Shown here one piece after another: positions 6,874 through 13,646 of a stretch of DNA of 17,437 nt. The DNA comes from Gammaproteobacteria bacterium (GTDB taxonomy: Bacteria > Pseudomonadota > Gammaproteobacteria > Enterobacterales > GCA-2746155). The notes beneath the pieces are model-generated. The model saw only the letters and a program-made list of their open reading frames with translations. It was not told the DNA's origin and did not search any database. The translations under genes and the position numbers were made by a program. Every line of letters begins with the position of its first letter. Positions within the stretch are counted from its first letter, which is position 1. The stretch is taken from assembly GCA_024206355.1 (NCBI GenBank), contig JAAGZM010000385.1, positions 1 through 17,437 on the forward strand, in the 5' to 3' direction.

Positions 6874-7505
6874 TTAGCTTCAACTGCCTTTTTTCGATTA
6901 TAAAAAATACCTTTAACCAGGGCAAACTGAGCAAAATAATAAGACACCATAATTAAAACATGAGACAAAGGAACATCCGAATAAAATTTATTGATCCCGA
7001 GCAACGAGTCAGACATTATAAAACTTATACCACCTACAATTAGCCACTGATTTGATTTCTTTGATATTAGTGTAAAAATACCCATTAATAATAAAACACT
7101 CATATAAATCAGTACCGGTACAAATAATTGACCTAGGCTAGAGCCAATAATTACAAACATTGCGATACCATAAATGAAATACAAGATTGCAATAGGAACT
7201 CTCTTGACTTCCAGTGGTTTCAAACTGAATAAATAGAAAATATGTGCGATTAGAAATGAACCAAGTCCGAAAATGAACCAGTTTGCACCATCATAATCTA
7301 AGATAAAGTCACCCACAGTTGAAAAGATTAATCCCGTCACAAATAATTTATCAGATACAGTTTCTATATGTTTAACGCTGAAGGCTAATAAAGCTAACAT
7401 CGGGAGTATTTTTACCAACCAACTAAAAGGGTAAGGTTCGTAAAAAGTTGATATTGTGAACACTGTTGCAAAAACAGTAAATACTATAGTTTGTTTATTA
7501 TTCAT
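6870..7505 (-). CDS. YhhN/TMEM86 family membrane protein, probable lysoplasmalogenase
   Basis: This is a 211-aa polytopic protein with about eight hydrophobic helices and a basic C-terminus (YNRKKAVEAK). Family signatures are visible: STVGDFILDYDG with D66, FIFGLGSFLIAHIFYLFSL (79-95) with H88 and Y91, and SFIMSDSLLGINKF (161-174) with D166. TMEM86B and characterised bacterial YhhN relatives hydrolyse the vinyl ether of lysoplasmalogens to a fatty aldehyde and a glycerophospho-head group; the conserved aspartates are the likely catalytic residues. It is first in a two-gene minus-strand operon, overlapping the AGMO-like gene by 4 nt. No clear Shine-Dalgarno precedes ATG 7505. The family call is strong; the substrate is inferred from the family and the neighbour. 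Confidence 0.8.
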   Translation of the reverse strand: MNNKQTIVFTVFATVFTISTFYEPYPFSWLVKILPMLALLAFSVKHIETVSDKLFVTGLIFSTVGDFILDYDGANWFIFGLGSFLIAHIFYLFSLKPLEVKRVPIAILYFIYGIAMFVIIGSSLGQLFVPVLIYMSVLLLMGIFTLISKKSNQWLIVGGISFIMSDSLLGINKFYSDVPLSHVLIMVSYYFAQFALVKGIFYNRKKAVEAK

Positions 7506-7539
7506 AATTATTTTTATATGTATTTAATAGAAAACGATT

Positions 7540-7545
7540 TATAAT
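7540..7545 (+). promoter_or_regulatory. Candidate -10 box of the OmpA-like lipoprotein gene
   Basis: TATAAT lies 39 nt before the chosen ATG at 7585 in the 79-nt divergent gap. The -35 (TATGTA at 17 nt) is weak, and the region is AT-rich, so this is tentative. The divergent lysoplasmalogenase-like gene must be transcribed from the same gap. Confidence 0.4.
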
Positions 7546-7584
7546 AGAACGCAAACAACGCATATGCAAACAAGAGGTAAAACC

Positions 7585-8235
7585 ATGGATCTAAAATCAA
7601 AAATTATGATGACAATACTATGTCTTTCTTTATCAGGATGCCAAGTAATGGATCCTTACACTGGAGAAAGTAAAACAAGTAAAGCAACAACCTATGGTTT
7701 AGGAGCTGCAATTGTCTGTGGGCTTATTGGTGCAGGAAAGTCTGGTAAACGTGCACGAAATGCAGCAGCAGGTTGTGGTGCTATAGGTGCTGGAATTGGC
7801 GCCTACATGGATACACAGGAAAATGAATTACGTAAGAAGCTTGTTGGTAGTGGAGTACAGATAGAGCGCGAAGGTGATAATATTCGTCTGATTATGCCCA
7901 GCAATATCACTTTTGATACTGACCGTTCAAATTTAAAAGCATCATTTACAGAGGTACTAAATTCTATTGTTTTAGTGCTTAATCACTACCCTGATACTAC
8001 TTTAAATATTGTTGGACATACTGACAGTGTTGGCTCAGACACTTACAACTTAACATTATCGAACAATAGAGCTAATGCAGTTGCTCAATATTTGGTGAGC
8101 CAAAATGTATCACCATCAAGGGTGACTGCTAGAGGCGCTGGTGAGCGGAACCCCGTAGCCAACAATGGAACTGAATCTGGTAGAACTTTAAACCGCCGAG
8201 TTGAACTCAGTATTGCTCCGAAAAACTTGCAGTAA
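7585..8235 (+). CDS. OmpA-family outer-membrane lipoprotein, YiaD-like
   Basis: The 216-aa product from ATG 7585 is preferred because AGAGGT lies 6 nt upstream; an ATG at 7564 in frame has no ribosome site and would lengthen the signal peptide. A lipoprotein signal ends LSLSGC, so Cys19 would be lipidated; residue 20 is Gln, not Asp, which predicts sorting to the outer membrane. A glycine-rich zipper (about 33-72) is followed by the OmpA C-terminal domain (about 100-210). That domain contains NIVGHTDSVGSDTYNL, SNNRANAVAQYL and TLNRRVEL, the residues that hold diaminopimelate of peptidoglycan. It likely tethers the outer membrane to the wall. Pal is less likely because of the glycine zipper and the absence of tol genes. 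Confidence 0.87.
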   Translation: MDLKSKIMMTILCLSLSGCQVMDPYTGESKTSKATTYGLGAAIVCGLIGAGKSGKRARNAAAGCGAIGAGIGAYMDTQENELRKKLVGSGVQIEREGDNIRLIMPSNITFDTDRSNLKASFTEVLNSIVLVLNHYPDTTLNIVGHTDSVGSDTYNLTLSNNRANAVAQYLVSQNVSPSRVTARGAGERNPVANNGTESGRTLNRRVELSIAPKNLQ

Positions 8236-8254
8236 GTAGTATTACCGTTTTTGT

Positions 8255-9037
8255 TTATTCAGCGTGCGATGGATATTTTTCTTCGAGCTTGTTATAGCGA
8301 ATAATTGAAGATATCTCATTAAGATAATCATCGCCACGCTCTGAATATTTTGCTAGCCCTGGTAACAGGGCTTCAGCAGATAATTTTTTATTATTTTGTT
8401 TCAGTGTTGCCCTTATCTTTCTTAGCTCTGTATAAGAATCACTGCTATTTAACAGTTTTACATAATAAGCTATCGATTGTTTTACTGTCTTAAAGCACCT
8501 CACCTCATGCAACTGCTGTTTACCCCTTTGATCAGGCACTAAGCCACAACCTCTTTTAAAGCACCAGATACCAAAATAATTATTTGCCTTTCTTGCAAAG
8601 CGTGAGGTACCCCATGCGGATTCGCTTGCTGCCTGGGCCAAAACAAGTGCTGATGGAATTTTATCGATCCTCAGTAATAGTTCATCCAACATCTGTTGTT
8701 CTTTGTTATAGGTATTTTTCTCAGAGGTAATTCGGTATTTTTCAGCCAACCAGTTTATGAATCGTTTATCAGCATACCTTAAACTGCTCTTTTCTTTAAT
8801 GACGATTAATTTTTCTCTTGCCTCTCTGATAGGCTGATTAACTTCTTGAAGTTGCAGCTCAACATATGAAAAGAATGCTTGTTTTCTTTCTGGAATATTA
8901 TTAATTGATGAAAAGTCAGGTGCTTTTGAATCGAAATAAAAGTTTGTACTAGTTTCAACGAAAATAGTAATGACATTTACGATTAAGAATGATATTAGCA
9001 CTGCCGAAATCAATGGCCAACGTTCAAGTAGTTTCAA
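8255..9037 (-). CDS. bax: Bax-like protein with glucosaminidase domain
   Basis: This 260-aa protein has an N-terminal signal anchor (about 8-27), a charged, probably helical periplasmic region (50-125), and a Bax/FlgJ-type glucosaminidase domain (about 125-250). The active-site stretch is LVLAQAASESAWGTSRFARK with catalytic E139, followed by NNYFGIWCFKRGCGLVP and the family's YxxLR segment. Such enzymes cleave N-acetylglucosaminyl bonds in peptidoglycan; the physiological role of Bax itself is poorly known. It converges with the OmpA-like gene, with 19 nt between the stop codons. It is followed upstream by the carbonic anhydrase gene on the same strand, with a 35-nt gap, so the two may be co-transcribed. 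Confidence 0.87.
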   Translation of the reverse strand: MKLLERWPLISAVLISFLIVNVITIFVETSTNFYFDSKAPDFSSINNIPERKQAFFSYVELQLQEVNQPIREAREKLIVIKEKSSLRYADKRFINWLAEKYRITSEKNTYNKEQQMLDELLLRIDKIPSALVLAQAASESAWGTSRFARKANNYFGIWCFKRGCGLVPDQRGKQQLHEVRCFKTVKQSIAYYVKLLNSSDSYTELRKIRATLKQNNKKLSAEALLPGLAKYSERGDDYLNEISSIIRYNKLEEKYPSHAE

Positions 9038-9072
9038 TTTGATTTATTTCCAAATTTTTTAGATGAGTGTAA

Positions 9073-9708
9073 TTATTTATTCAACTGATAAATAGTTTCA
9101 ATCTCATCAATTGAACGGATGGAAATGTTGAGATCTTTTATTATGCCATCTTTAATGCTATAAATTACACCATGAACAGAAACTTCTTGCCCCTCTTGCC
9201 AAGCATTTTGAACAATTGAGGTATGACAGATATTTCGAACTTGCTCAACAACATTCATCTCACATAAGAGATCAATTTTTTCCAGCTCATTCGACAATTC
9301 TTGGAAAGTCTTTTGATTCACACTATAAATATCTTTAATAGAGCGTAACCAATTATCAACAATTCCATGTTCTTTCTGCTCAAGTGCTGCTTTTACACCA
9401 CCACAACCGTAGTGACCACATAAAATAATATCTTTAACTTGGAGAACTTTTACCGCATATTCGAGAACTGACAAGACATTCATATCAGAGTGATTAACTA
9501 AATTGGCAACATTTCGATGTACAAAAATCTCGCCTGGTTGTAATCCAACAATCGTATTTGCAGGTACTCGACTATCAGAACAACCAATCCATAAATAATT
9601 AGGATTTTGTTGTTTCGATAATTTATTAAAAATTCCCGGATTAATATTTTCAAATTGCTCTGCCCATTTAAGGTTATTCTCAATAAGTTGTTCTATTTTG
9701 CTGCCCAT
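9073..9708 (-). CDS. can: Beta-class carbonic anhydrase
   Basis: This cytoplasmic zinc enzyme interconverts CO2 and bicarbonate, supplying bicarbonate to carboxylases, including carbamoyl phosphate synthase. Zinc ligands are C43, H99 and C102 (WIGCSDSRVP and CGHYGCGGV), with the D45-R47 dyad of beta enzymes. The segment GLQPGEIFVHRNVANLV is typical of E. coli Can. ATG 9708 gives 211 aa and has a GAG-containing site upstream; a TTG four codons further up is possible but less likely. The Can name is by similarity of motifs and length; CynT-like alternatives are less likely as no cyanase gene is seen. Confidence 0.93.
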   Translation of the reverse strand: MGSKIEQLIENNLKWAEQFENINPGIFNKLSKQQNPNYLWIGCSDSRVPANTIVGLQPGEIFVHRNVANLVNHSDMNVLSVLEYAVKVLQVKDIILCGHYGCGGVKAALEQKEHGIVDNWLRSIKDIYSVNQKTFQELSNELEKIDLLCEMNVVEQVRNICHTSIVQNAWQEGQEVSVHGVIYSIKDGIIKDLNISIRSIDEIETIYQLNK

Positions 9709-9849
9709 TAAATCACTCAATCAGTAGTAAGGTACTGATAGTGTATCATTTGTCAGCTAAGAGTTGCTAGCCATTTGGCATCTTGGAACATCAAGGGTAT
9801 ATGGTTGAACAGCCTAAAACCGGCATAAAATTAACCTGATACAGCTATT

Positions 9850-9863
9850 GTATTAAATAATAC
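9850..9863. repeat. Short perfect dyad upstream of the arg promoter
   Basis: GTATTA and TAATAC are inverted copies with a 2-nt spacer, located just before the candidate -35. It could be an operator but does not match the ARG-box consensus (TGAAT...ATTCA), and in AT-rich DNA it may be chance. The remaining part of 9721-9943 has no gene I can support. Confidence 0.3.
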
Positions 9864-9874
9864 TAATAAGCCTA

Positions 9875-9904
9875 TTGCATGGTAAAGAATAAATGTGTTA
9901 CTAA
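9875..9904 (+). promoter_or_regulatory. Candidate sigma-70 promoter of the arg operon
   Basis: TTGCAT (9875-9880) and TACTAA (9899-9904) are 18 nt apart. Transcription would begin near 9911, about 30 nt before the leader ORF and 270 nt before argF', leaving a long leader RNA. No ArgR operator is recognisable around it. Confidence 0.45.
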
Positions 9905-9943
9905 TACGTCTATTAAGACTATAAACAAGAAATTGAGTAACAA

Positions 9944-10078
9944 ATGAGTACTAATTTAATCACAAAATATCTAAATAAGATGAATTTTGAAGCCCAGCTG
10001 GTGACTGAATTATCAAAGGTATCTTTTGTGGTTCTCAGCCATCGCCGTACAAACTGGGTCGGGTTTGATGGTGTTTAG
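9944..10078 (+). CDS. Putative arginine-operon leader peptide with tandem Arg codons
   Basis: This short ORF of 44 codons runs from ATG 9944 (weak TTGAG site, 6-nt spacing); an in-frame ATG at 9980 would give 32 residues. It ends VVLSHRRTNWVGFDGV then TAG at 10076-10078. The two adjacent arginine codons CGC CGT (10043-10048) are its only arginines. The ORF runs through the first half of an RNA folding switch, and its stop codon falls on the last base of the antiterminator 5' arm, the layout used by amino-acid leader peptides. I know of no named family for it. Alternatives are a chance ORF, or a nascent-chain sensor whose peptide rather than codon identity matters. Confidence 0.6.
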   Translation: MSTNLITKYLNKMNFEAQLVTELSKVSFVVLSHRRTNWVGFDGV

Positions 10079-10108
10079 AGAATAAATAACAAACACTTTC
10101 AAAAACCC
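10039..10108 (+). promoter_or_regulatory. Competing leader hairpins (protector and antiterminator) before argF'
   Basis: Antiterminator: GGGTTTGATGGTGTTT (10061-10076) pairs with AAACACTTTCAAAAACCC (10091-10108), including a perfect GTGTTT/AAACAC core and GGG/CCC end, with one mismatch and a 2-nt bulge. Its 3' arm includes most of the terminator 5' arm, so both cannot form. Protector: CCAT (10039-10042) plus CAAAC (10050-10054) can pair with GTTTGATGG (10063-10071), leaving CGCCGTA, the two Arg codons plus one base, as a 7-nt bulge. A ribosome stalled at those codons would open the protector; one at the stop codon would cover the antiterminator arm. Pairings are visible by eye; energies were not computed. 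Confidence 0.7.
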
Positions 10109-10130
10109 GGCCAAAATGCCGGGTTTTTTT
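10101..10130 (+). terminator. Strong intrinsic terminator in the arg leader, upstream of argF'
   Basis: AAAAACCCGGC (10101-10111) and GCCGGGTTTTT (10118-10128) form a perfect 11-bp stem with a 6-nt loop, ending in a run of seven T (10124-10130). It lies 51 nt before the argF' start and about 390 nt beyond the carbonic anhydrase start, which is on the other strand, so it cannot end a known upstream gene. The only gene before it in this direction is the leader ORF, so its likely role is attenuation. Confidence 0.93.
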
Positions 10131-10181
10131 ATGCCGCTTTTCAATATGAGCTTTTTGAAGAATAGATTGAGGAATACAGAT

Positions 10182-11180
10182 ATGAAACATTTCATCACCA
10201 CAGCTGACTGGCGCCAAGATGAACTGCAACAAATTATCGATTTAGCCAATGAATTTAAACAAGGTGCCACCAGTGATGCTCTGAAAAATAAAAGTGTTGC
10301 GTTGTTGTTTTTTAATCCAAGTTTAAGAACAAGAACATCATTTGAGTTAGGCAGTTGGCAAATGGGTGGACATGCGATAGTTCTAGAGCCTGGTAAAAGT
10401 GCTTGGCCACTGGAATTTGAATTTGGCGTAAAAATGGATGGTATAGCTGAGGAACATGTAGCCGAAGCAGCTCAAGTTCTTTCACGATATTGTGATCTCA
10501 TCTGTATTCGTGCATTCCCCAAGTTTGAAGATTGGCAAGAAGACAGACAAGATAATATGATTAAAGCATTTGCCAAGTACTCAACTGTACCGGTAATTAA
10601 CATGGAAACAATTACTCATCCTTGTCAGGAGCTTGCTCATATGCAAGCTATCCAAGAGAAAATTGGTAAGCCTCAAAATAAGAAGTATCTATTAACTTGG
10701 ACCTATCATCCTAAACCTTTGAATACTGCTGTAGCTAACTCATCATTACTAATTGCTTCAAAATTTGGTATGGATGTAACATTACTTTGCCCTTCTAACG
10801 ATTATCTCCTTGATAAAAGGTATATGGATATAGCAAAGAAAAATATTGAAGCCTACGGCGGTAGTTTTAATGTCAGTCATGATATCGAAGAGTCTTACGC
10901 AGGCGCTGAAGTTGTCTATGCTAAAAGCTGGGGGGCTCTACCTTATTTTGGAAACTGGGATGCCGAAAAGCCATTTCGAGATCAACAAAAACACTTTATC
11001 GTCAATGAAGAAAAGATGGCATTGACCAATAATGCTCTGTTCTCACATTGCTTACCCTTAAGAAGAAATATTAAAGCCACCGATGCTGTCATGGATGCTG
11101 ATTACTGCATGGCCATCGATGAGGCAGAAAACAGACTACACGTTCAAAAGGCTCTAATGAGTCAATTGATCAAACAATAA
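10182..11180 (+). CDS. argF': N-acetylornithine carbamoyltransferase (Xanthomonas-type ArgF')
   Basis: This enzyme transfers carbamoyl from carbamoyl phosphate to N-acetylornithine, giving N-acetylcitrulline. The 332-aa product from ATG 10182 is chosen because GAGGAA lies 7 nt upstream; an ATG at 10116 would sit inside the terminator hairpin. The carbamoyl phosphate motif is SLRTRTS (47-53), with HPCQELAH (146-153) and HCLPLRRN (289-296). The features that separate it from ordinary ornithine carbamoyltransferase are WPLEFEFG (75-82), the AEEH segment with E90, matching Xanthomonas Glu92 that selects the acetyl group over succinyl, and K298, matching the carboxylated lysine. TWTYHPKPLNTAVANS is also typical. 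It is first in the arg operon. Confidence 0.95.
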   Translation: MKHFITTADWRQDELQQIIDLANEFKQGATSDALKNKSVALLFFNPSLRTRTSFELGSWQMGGHAIVLEPGKSAWPLEFEFGVKMDGIAEEHVAEAAQVLSRYCDLICIRAFPKFEDWQEDRQDNMIKAFAKYSTVPVINMETITHPCQELAHMQAIQEKIGKPQNKKYLLTWTYHPKPLNTAVANSSLLIASKFGMDVTLLCPSNDYLLDKRYMDIAKKNIEAYGGSFNVSHDIEESYAGAEVVYAKSWGALPYFGNWDAEKPFRDQQKHFIVNEEKMALTNNALFSHCLPLRRNIKATDAVMDADYCMAIDEAENRLHVQKALMSQLIKQ

Positions 11181-11185
11181 TTTTT

Positions 11186-11214
11186 AGGGCCAGAGCCAAA
11201 TTGACTCTGACCCC
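11186..11214. repeat. Imperfect REP/RAYT-like palindrome between argF' and argG
   Basis: AGGGCCAGAGCCAA (11186-11199) faces TTGACTCTGACCCC (11201-11214). On the minus strand every position pairs if three G-T wobbles are allowed; on the plus strand there are C-A mismatches. The right arm TTGACTCTGACCCC is a form I recall from dispersed palindromes found with REP-associated transposases in many proteobacteria. It lies in the only sizeable gap (58 nt) within the operon and has no T-run, so it is not a terminator. Confidence 0.5.
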
Positions 11215-11238
11215 TTTCATCAAATACTGGAAAAGACA

Positions 11239-12489
11239 ATGAATCAAACTACTCAGCAAACTACAGACAATAAAGTCGTCCTCGCATTCTCCGGAGGATT
11301 AGACACTAGCTTTTGTGTCCCTTATCTCATTGATAAGGGTTATGAAGTTACTACTATCTTCGTTGATTCTGGTGGTATTAGCCAAGAAGAAAAACAAGAG
11401 ATTAAAAATAGAGCAATAGAGCTTGGTGCGATAGAGCATAAAGAAGTCAGTATTGCTGATCAATTATGGGATAGAGTTATTACTCCATTATTATGGAGTG
11501 GACACTGGTATCAGAAACAATATCCCCTCTTGTGCTCGGATCGTTATTTAATCGTAGAAGCCTGCTTGAAATTTTGTGAAGAAGCCGGCCATATAAACTT
11601 TGCCCATGGTTGTACTGGAATGGGTAATGATCAAGTGAGATTCGATTTAGCAGTTCATTGTCTTGGCGATTTCAATATCATTTCTCCTATCCGAGAAATC
11701 CAGAAAGAAACTGATGAGGTAAGAGAATACGAAAAGCAATACTTGCTCGATAAAGGGTTCACCGTATCAGACAAGGTAACTAGTTATTCTATTAATGAAA
11801 ATCTTCTTGGTACTACTATCTCTGGTTCAGAAATTGATGAGTGGCAACAACCGGATGCTGCTAGCTATGTATTAACTAGTGCTCCTGATGGAACGGCAAA
11901 AAAACATCAGCTAGTAAAGTTAACCTTTAATAAAGGTGAATTAACTGCACTGAATGATCAGATACTTGGTAATGGTTTTACCGGCGAACATGTTATGCAA
12001 CAGCTTAATCAACTTGCAGGTGAGTATTCAATTGGAAGAAATATTTATACAGGTGATACCACAATTGGCTTAAAGGGAAGAATTGTATTTGAAGCTCCTG
12101 CACTTGAAGCACTTAATGTCGCCCATACAGCATTAGAGCAGGCAATTCTTTCAAAATCACAAAATCGTTTTAAATCAACCATTGCAGAAAAATGGACAGA
12201 GCTTGTTTATGAAGGTTTATTTTACGAGCCATTAAAAAATGACTTGGAAGCTTTCTTAAAGTCTAGCCAATCTCAAGTAACGGGCACAGTCACTCTGGAG
12301 CTCAGTCAAGGTAACGTTTATGCCGTTGCTGTTGATTCCGACAATATCTTGGTAGATAAGCAATCGGTCTATGCTCAAACTGCTTCGTGGACTATTGAAG
12401 AAGCACTTGGCTTTATTAAATTATTTGGTAAGTCATCGATCATGGCAGCAAACAAGGCTGCTAATAAGATGAATGAGGGACCTCAGTAA
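11239..12489 (+). CDS. argG: Argininosuccinate synthase
   Basis: This ATP-dependent enzyme ligates citrulline and aspartate to argininosuccinate. The PP-loop is SGGLDTS (18-24), followed by TTIFVDSGG, and the citrulline/ATP region is HGCTGMGNDQVRFDL. The latter, with CTGMGNDQ instead of the usual ATGKGNDQ, matches the short subfamily I recall from Xanthomonas. The C-terminal NRFKSTIAEKWTELVYEGLFY and LKSSQSQVTGTV are typical. At 416 aa it is shorter than the 447-aa E. coli enzyme. It is 58 nt after argF', and its TAA shares a base with the argE' ATG. The whole pathway appears to have been inherited together, as the subfamily matches that of its neighbours. Confidence 0.95.
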   Translation: MNQTTQQTTDNKVVLAFSGGLDTSFCVPYLIDKGYEVTTIFVDSGGISQEEKQEIKNRAIELGAIEHKEVSIADQLWDRVITPLLWSGHWYQKQYPLLCSDRYLIVEACLKFCEEAGHINFAHGCTGMGNDQVRFDLAVHCLGDFNIISPIREIQKETDEVREYEKQYLLDKGFTVSDKVTSYSINENLLGTTISGSEIDEWQQPDAASYVLTSAPDGTAKKHQLVKLTFNKGELTALNDQILGNGFTGEHVMQQLNQLAGEYSIGRNIYTGDTTIGLKGRIVFEAPALEALNVAHTALEQAILSKSQNRFKSTIAEKWTELVYEGLFYEPLKNDLEAFLKSSQSQVTGTVTLELSQGNVYAVAVDSDNILVDKQSVYAQTASWTIEEALGFIKLFGKSSIMAANKAANKMNEGPQ

Positions 12490-13646
12490 TGGGTCAAATT
12501 GTTAAGGAACTAGCAACAACGCTAGAACATCTTACAGCATTGGTGGGTTTTGATACTCAAAACCCACCTAGAGATATCACTACCGAAAGTGGTATTTTTA
12601 GTTATCTAAAAAAGAACTTACCTGGTTTCACCTTTAAAATGTATGATGCTGGTAAAGGTTGTATTAGTCTTCTAGCAACACGAGGTAATCCTGAATTACT
12701 GTTTAATTTTCATATTGATACAGTACCGACGGCACCAGCCTGGTCTACTGATCCTTTTTCATTGATAATTGATGAAAGTGAAGAGAAAGCGACCGGTTTA
12801 GGTGCTTGTGATATCAAAGGTGCCTCTGCCTGCATGTTAACCGCTATCTCCAAAGTTGAAGGTGATGTAGCGCTGCTCTTTTCAAGCGATGAAGAGCACG
12901 GTTCCAGTGTAGCAGTGAAATATTTCTTAGCCACTAATCATGGCTATAAGAAAGTGATTATTTCAGAGCCCACCCAAGTTAAAGCGGTACTGGCTCATAG
13001 AGGTATCCAATCTGCAAAAATTCAATTTTGCGGAACATCTGGGCATGCCTCTGAACCTAGAGCATTAAAAGACAGTGCCATCCATAAGTCAGGAAAATGG
13101 ATATCAGCAACCCTTGATTGGGTTGAAAAACAAACTCAAAGCTTTGAATCACTCAGTGGATTACCGTTTAATATTGGAAAAATCAATGGTGGCATTAAAG
13201 CCAACATGATTGCATCAAATTGCGAGCTCGCTTTTGGTTTCAGGCCATTACCCGGTCAAGATGCCAAAGCTATGTTGGTCGAACTTCAACAGTTAGCCTC
13301 TACTATAAACAATATTTCATCCGATGAAGCATTACTTACTAATGGCTTCTTTGGACCAACATTACCAGCAGCGAATCAGAGTTTTGAACTCGCTATTGAA
13401 AATGCGACCGCATTAGCTACCGAGAATCAACTGCCAATTGGACCTGCTGTTGCATTCTGGACAGAGGCAAGCTTGTTTTCTGAGGCAGGGTTAACAGCAA
13501 TAGTTTTCGGACCTGGCGATATTGCTCAGGCTCATACTGCCGACGAATGGGTCAGCCTTAATCAACTACAACAAGTAGAATTGCACTACACAAAAATAAT
13601 TGGGCATTCTCACTCAAAAAATAACTCAGGAAAGTCACATGAATAA
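12489..13646 (+). CDS. argE': N-acetylcitrulline deacetylase (M20 family, ArgE-like)
   Basis: This M20 metallopeptidase-fold deacetylase is 385 aa long. Metal ligands and catalytic residues are H75 and D77 (FNFHIDTVP), D108 (GLGACDIKG), E135 with E136 (FSSDEEHGS), E159 (IISEPT) and a C-terminal HTADEW histidine. A small lid domain (about 165-290) carries AHRGIQSAKI and GTSGHASEP. In the acetylated pathway it removes acetyl from acetylcitrulline to give citrulline for ArgG. By sequence alone it could be an acetylornithine deacetylase; the neighbouring acetylornithine carbamoyltransferase argues for acetylcitrulline as substrate. Its start overlaps the argG stop by one base, and its own end overlaps the next gene by 8 nt. 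Confidence 0.9.
   Translation: MGQIVKELATTLEHLTALVGFDTQNPPRDITTESGIFSYLKKNLPGFTFKMYDAGKGCISLLATRGNPELLFNFHIDTVPTAPAWSTDPFSLIIDESEEKATGLGACDIKGASACMLTAISKVEGDVALLFSSDEEHGSSVAVKYFLATNHGYKKVIISEPTQVKAVLAHRGIQSAKIQFCGTSGHASEPRALKDSAIHKSGKWISATLDWVEKQTQSFESLSGLPFNIGKINGGIKANMIASNCELAFGFRPLPGQDAKAMLVELQQLASTINNISSDEALLTNGFFGPTLPAANQSFELAIENATALATENQLPIGPAVAFWTEASLFSEAGLTAIVFGPGDIAQAHTADEWVSLNQLQQVELHYTKIIGHSHSKNNSGKSHE

Noticed and set aside
9709..9720. TTG start for the carbonic anhydrase
   Set aside because: ATG 9708 has a reasonable ribosome site and gives the normal N-terminus.
9840..9950. ArgR operators (ARG boxes) upstream of argF'
   Set aside because: No TGAAT...ATTCA-like pair is seen; the short GTATTA/TAATAC dyad does not fit the consensus.
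10116..10181. Longer ArgF' start at 10116 giving a 22-residue extension
   Set aside because: The ATG lies in the terminator hairpin, has no ribosome site, and the extension is absent from Xanthomonas-type enzymes; ATG 10182 has GAGGAA at good spacing.
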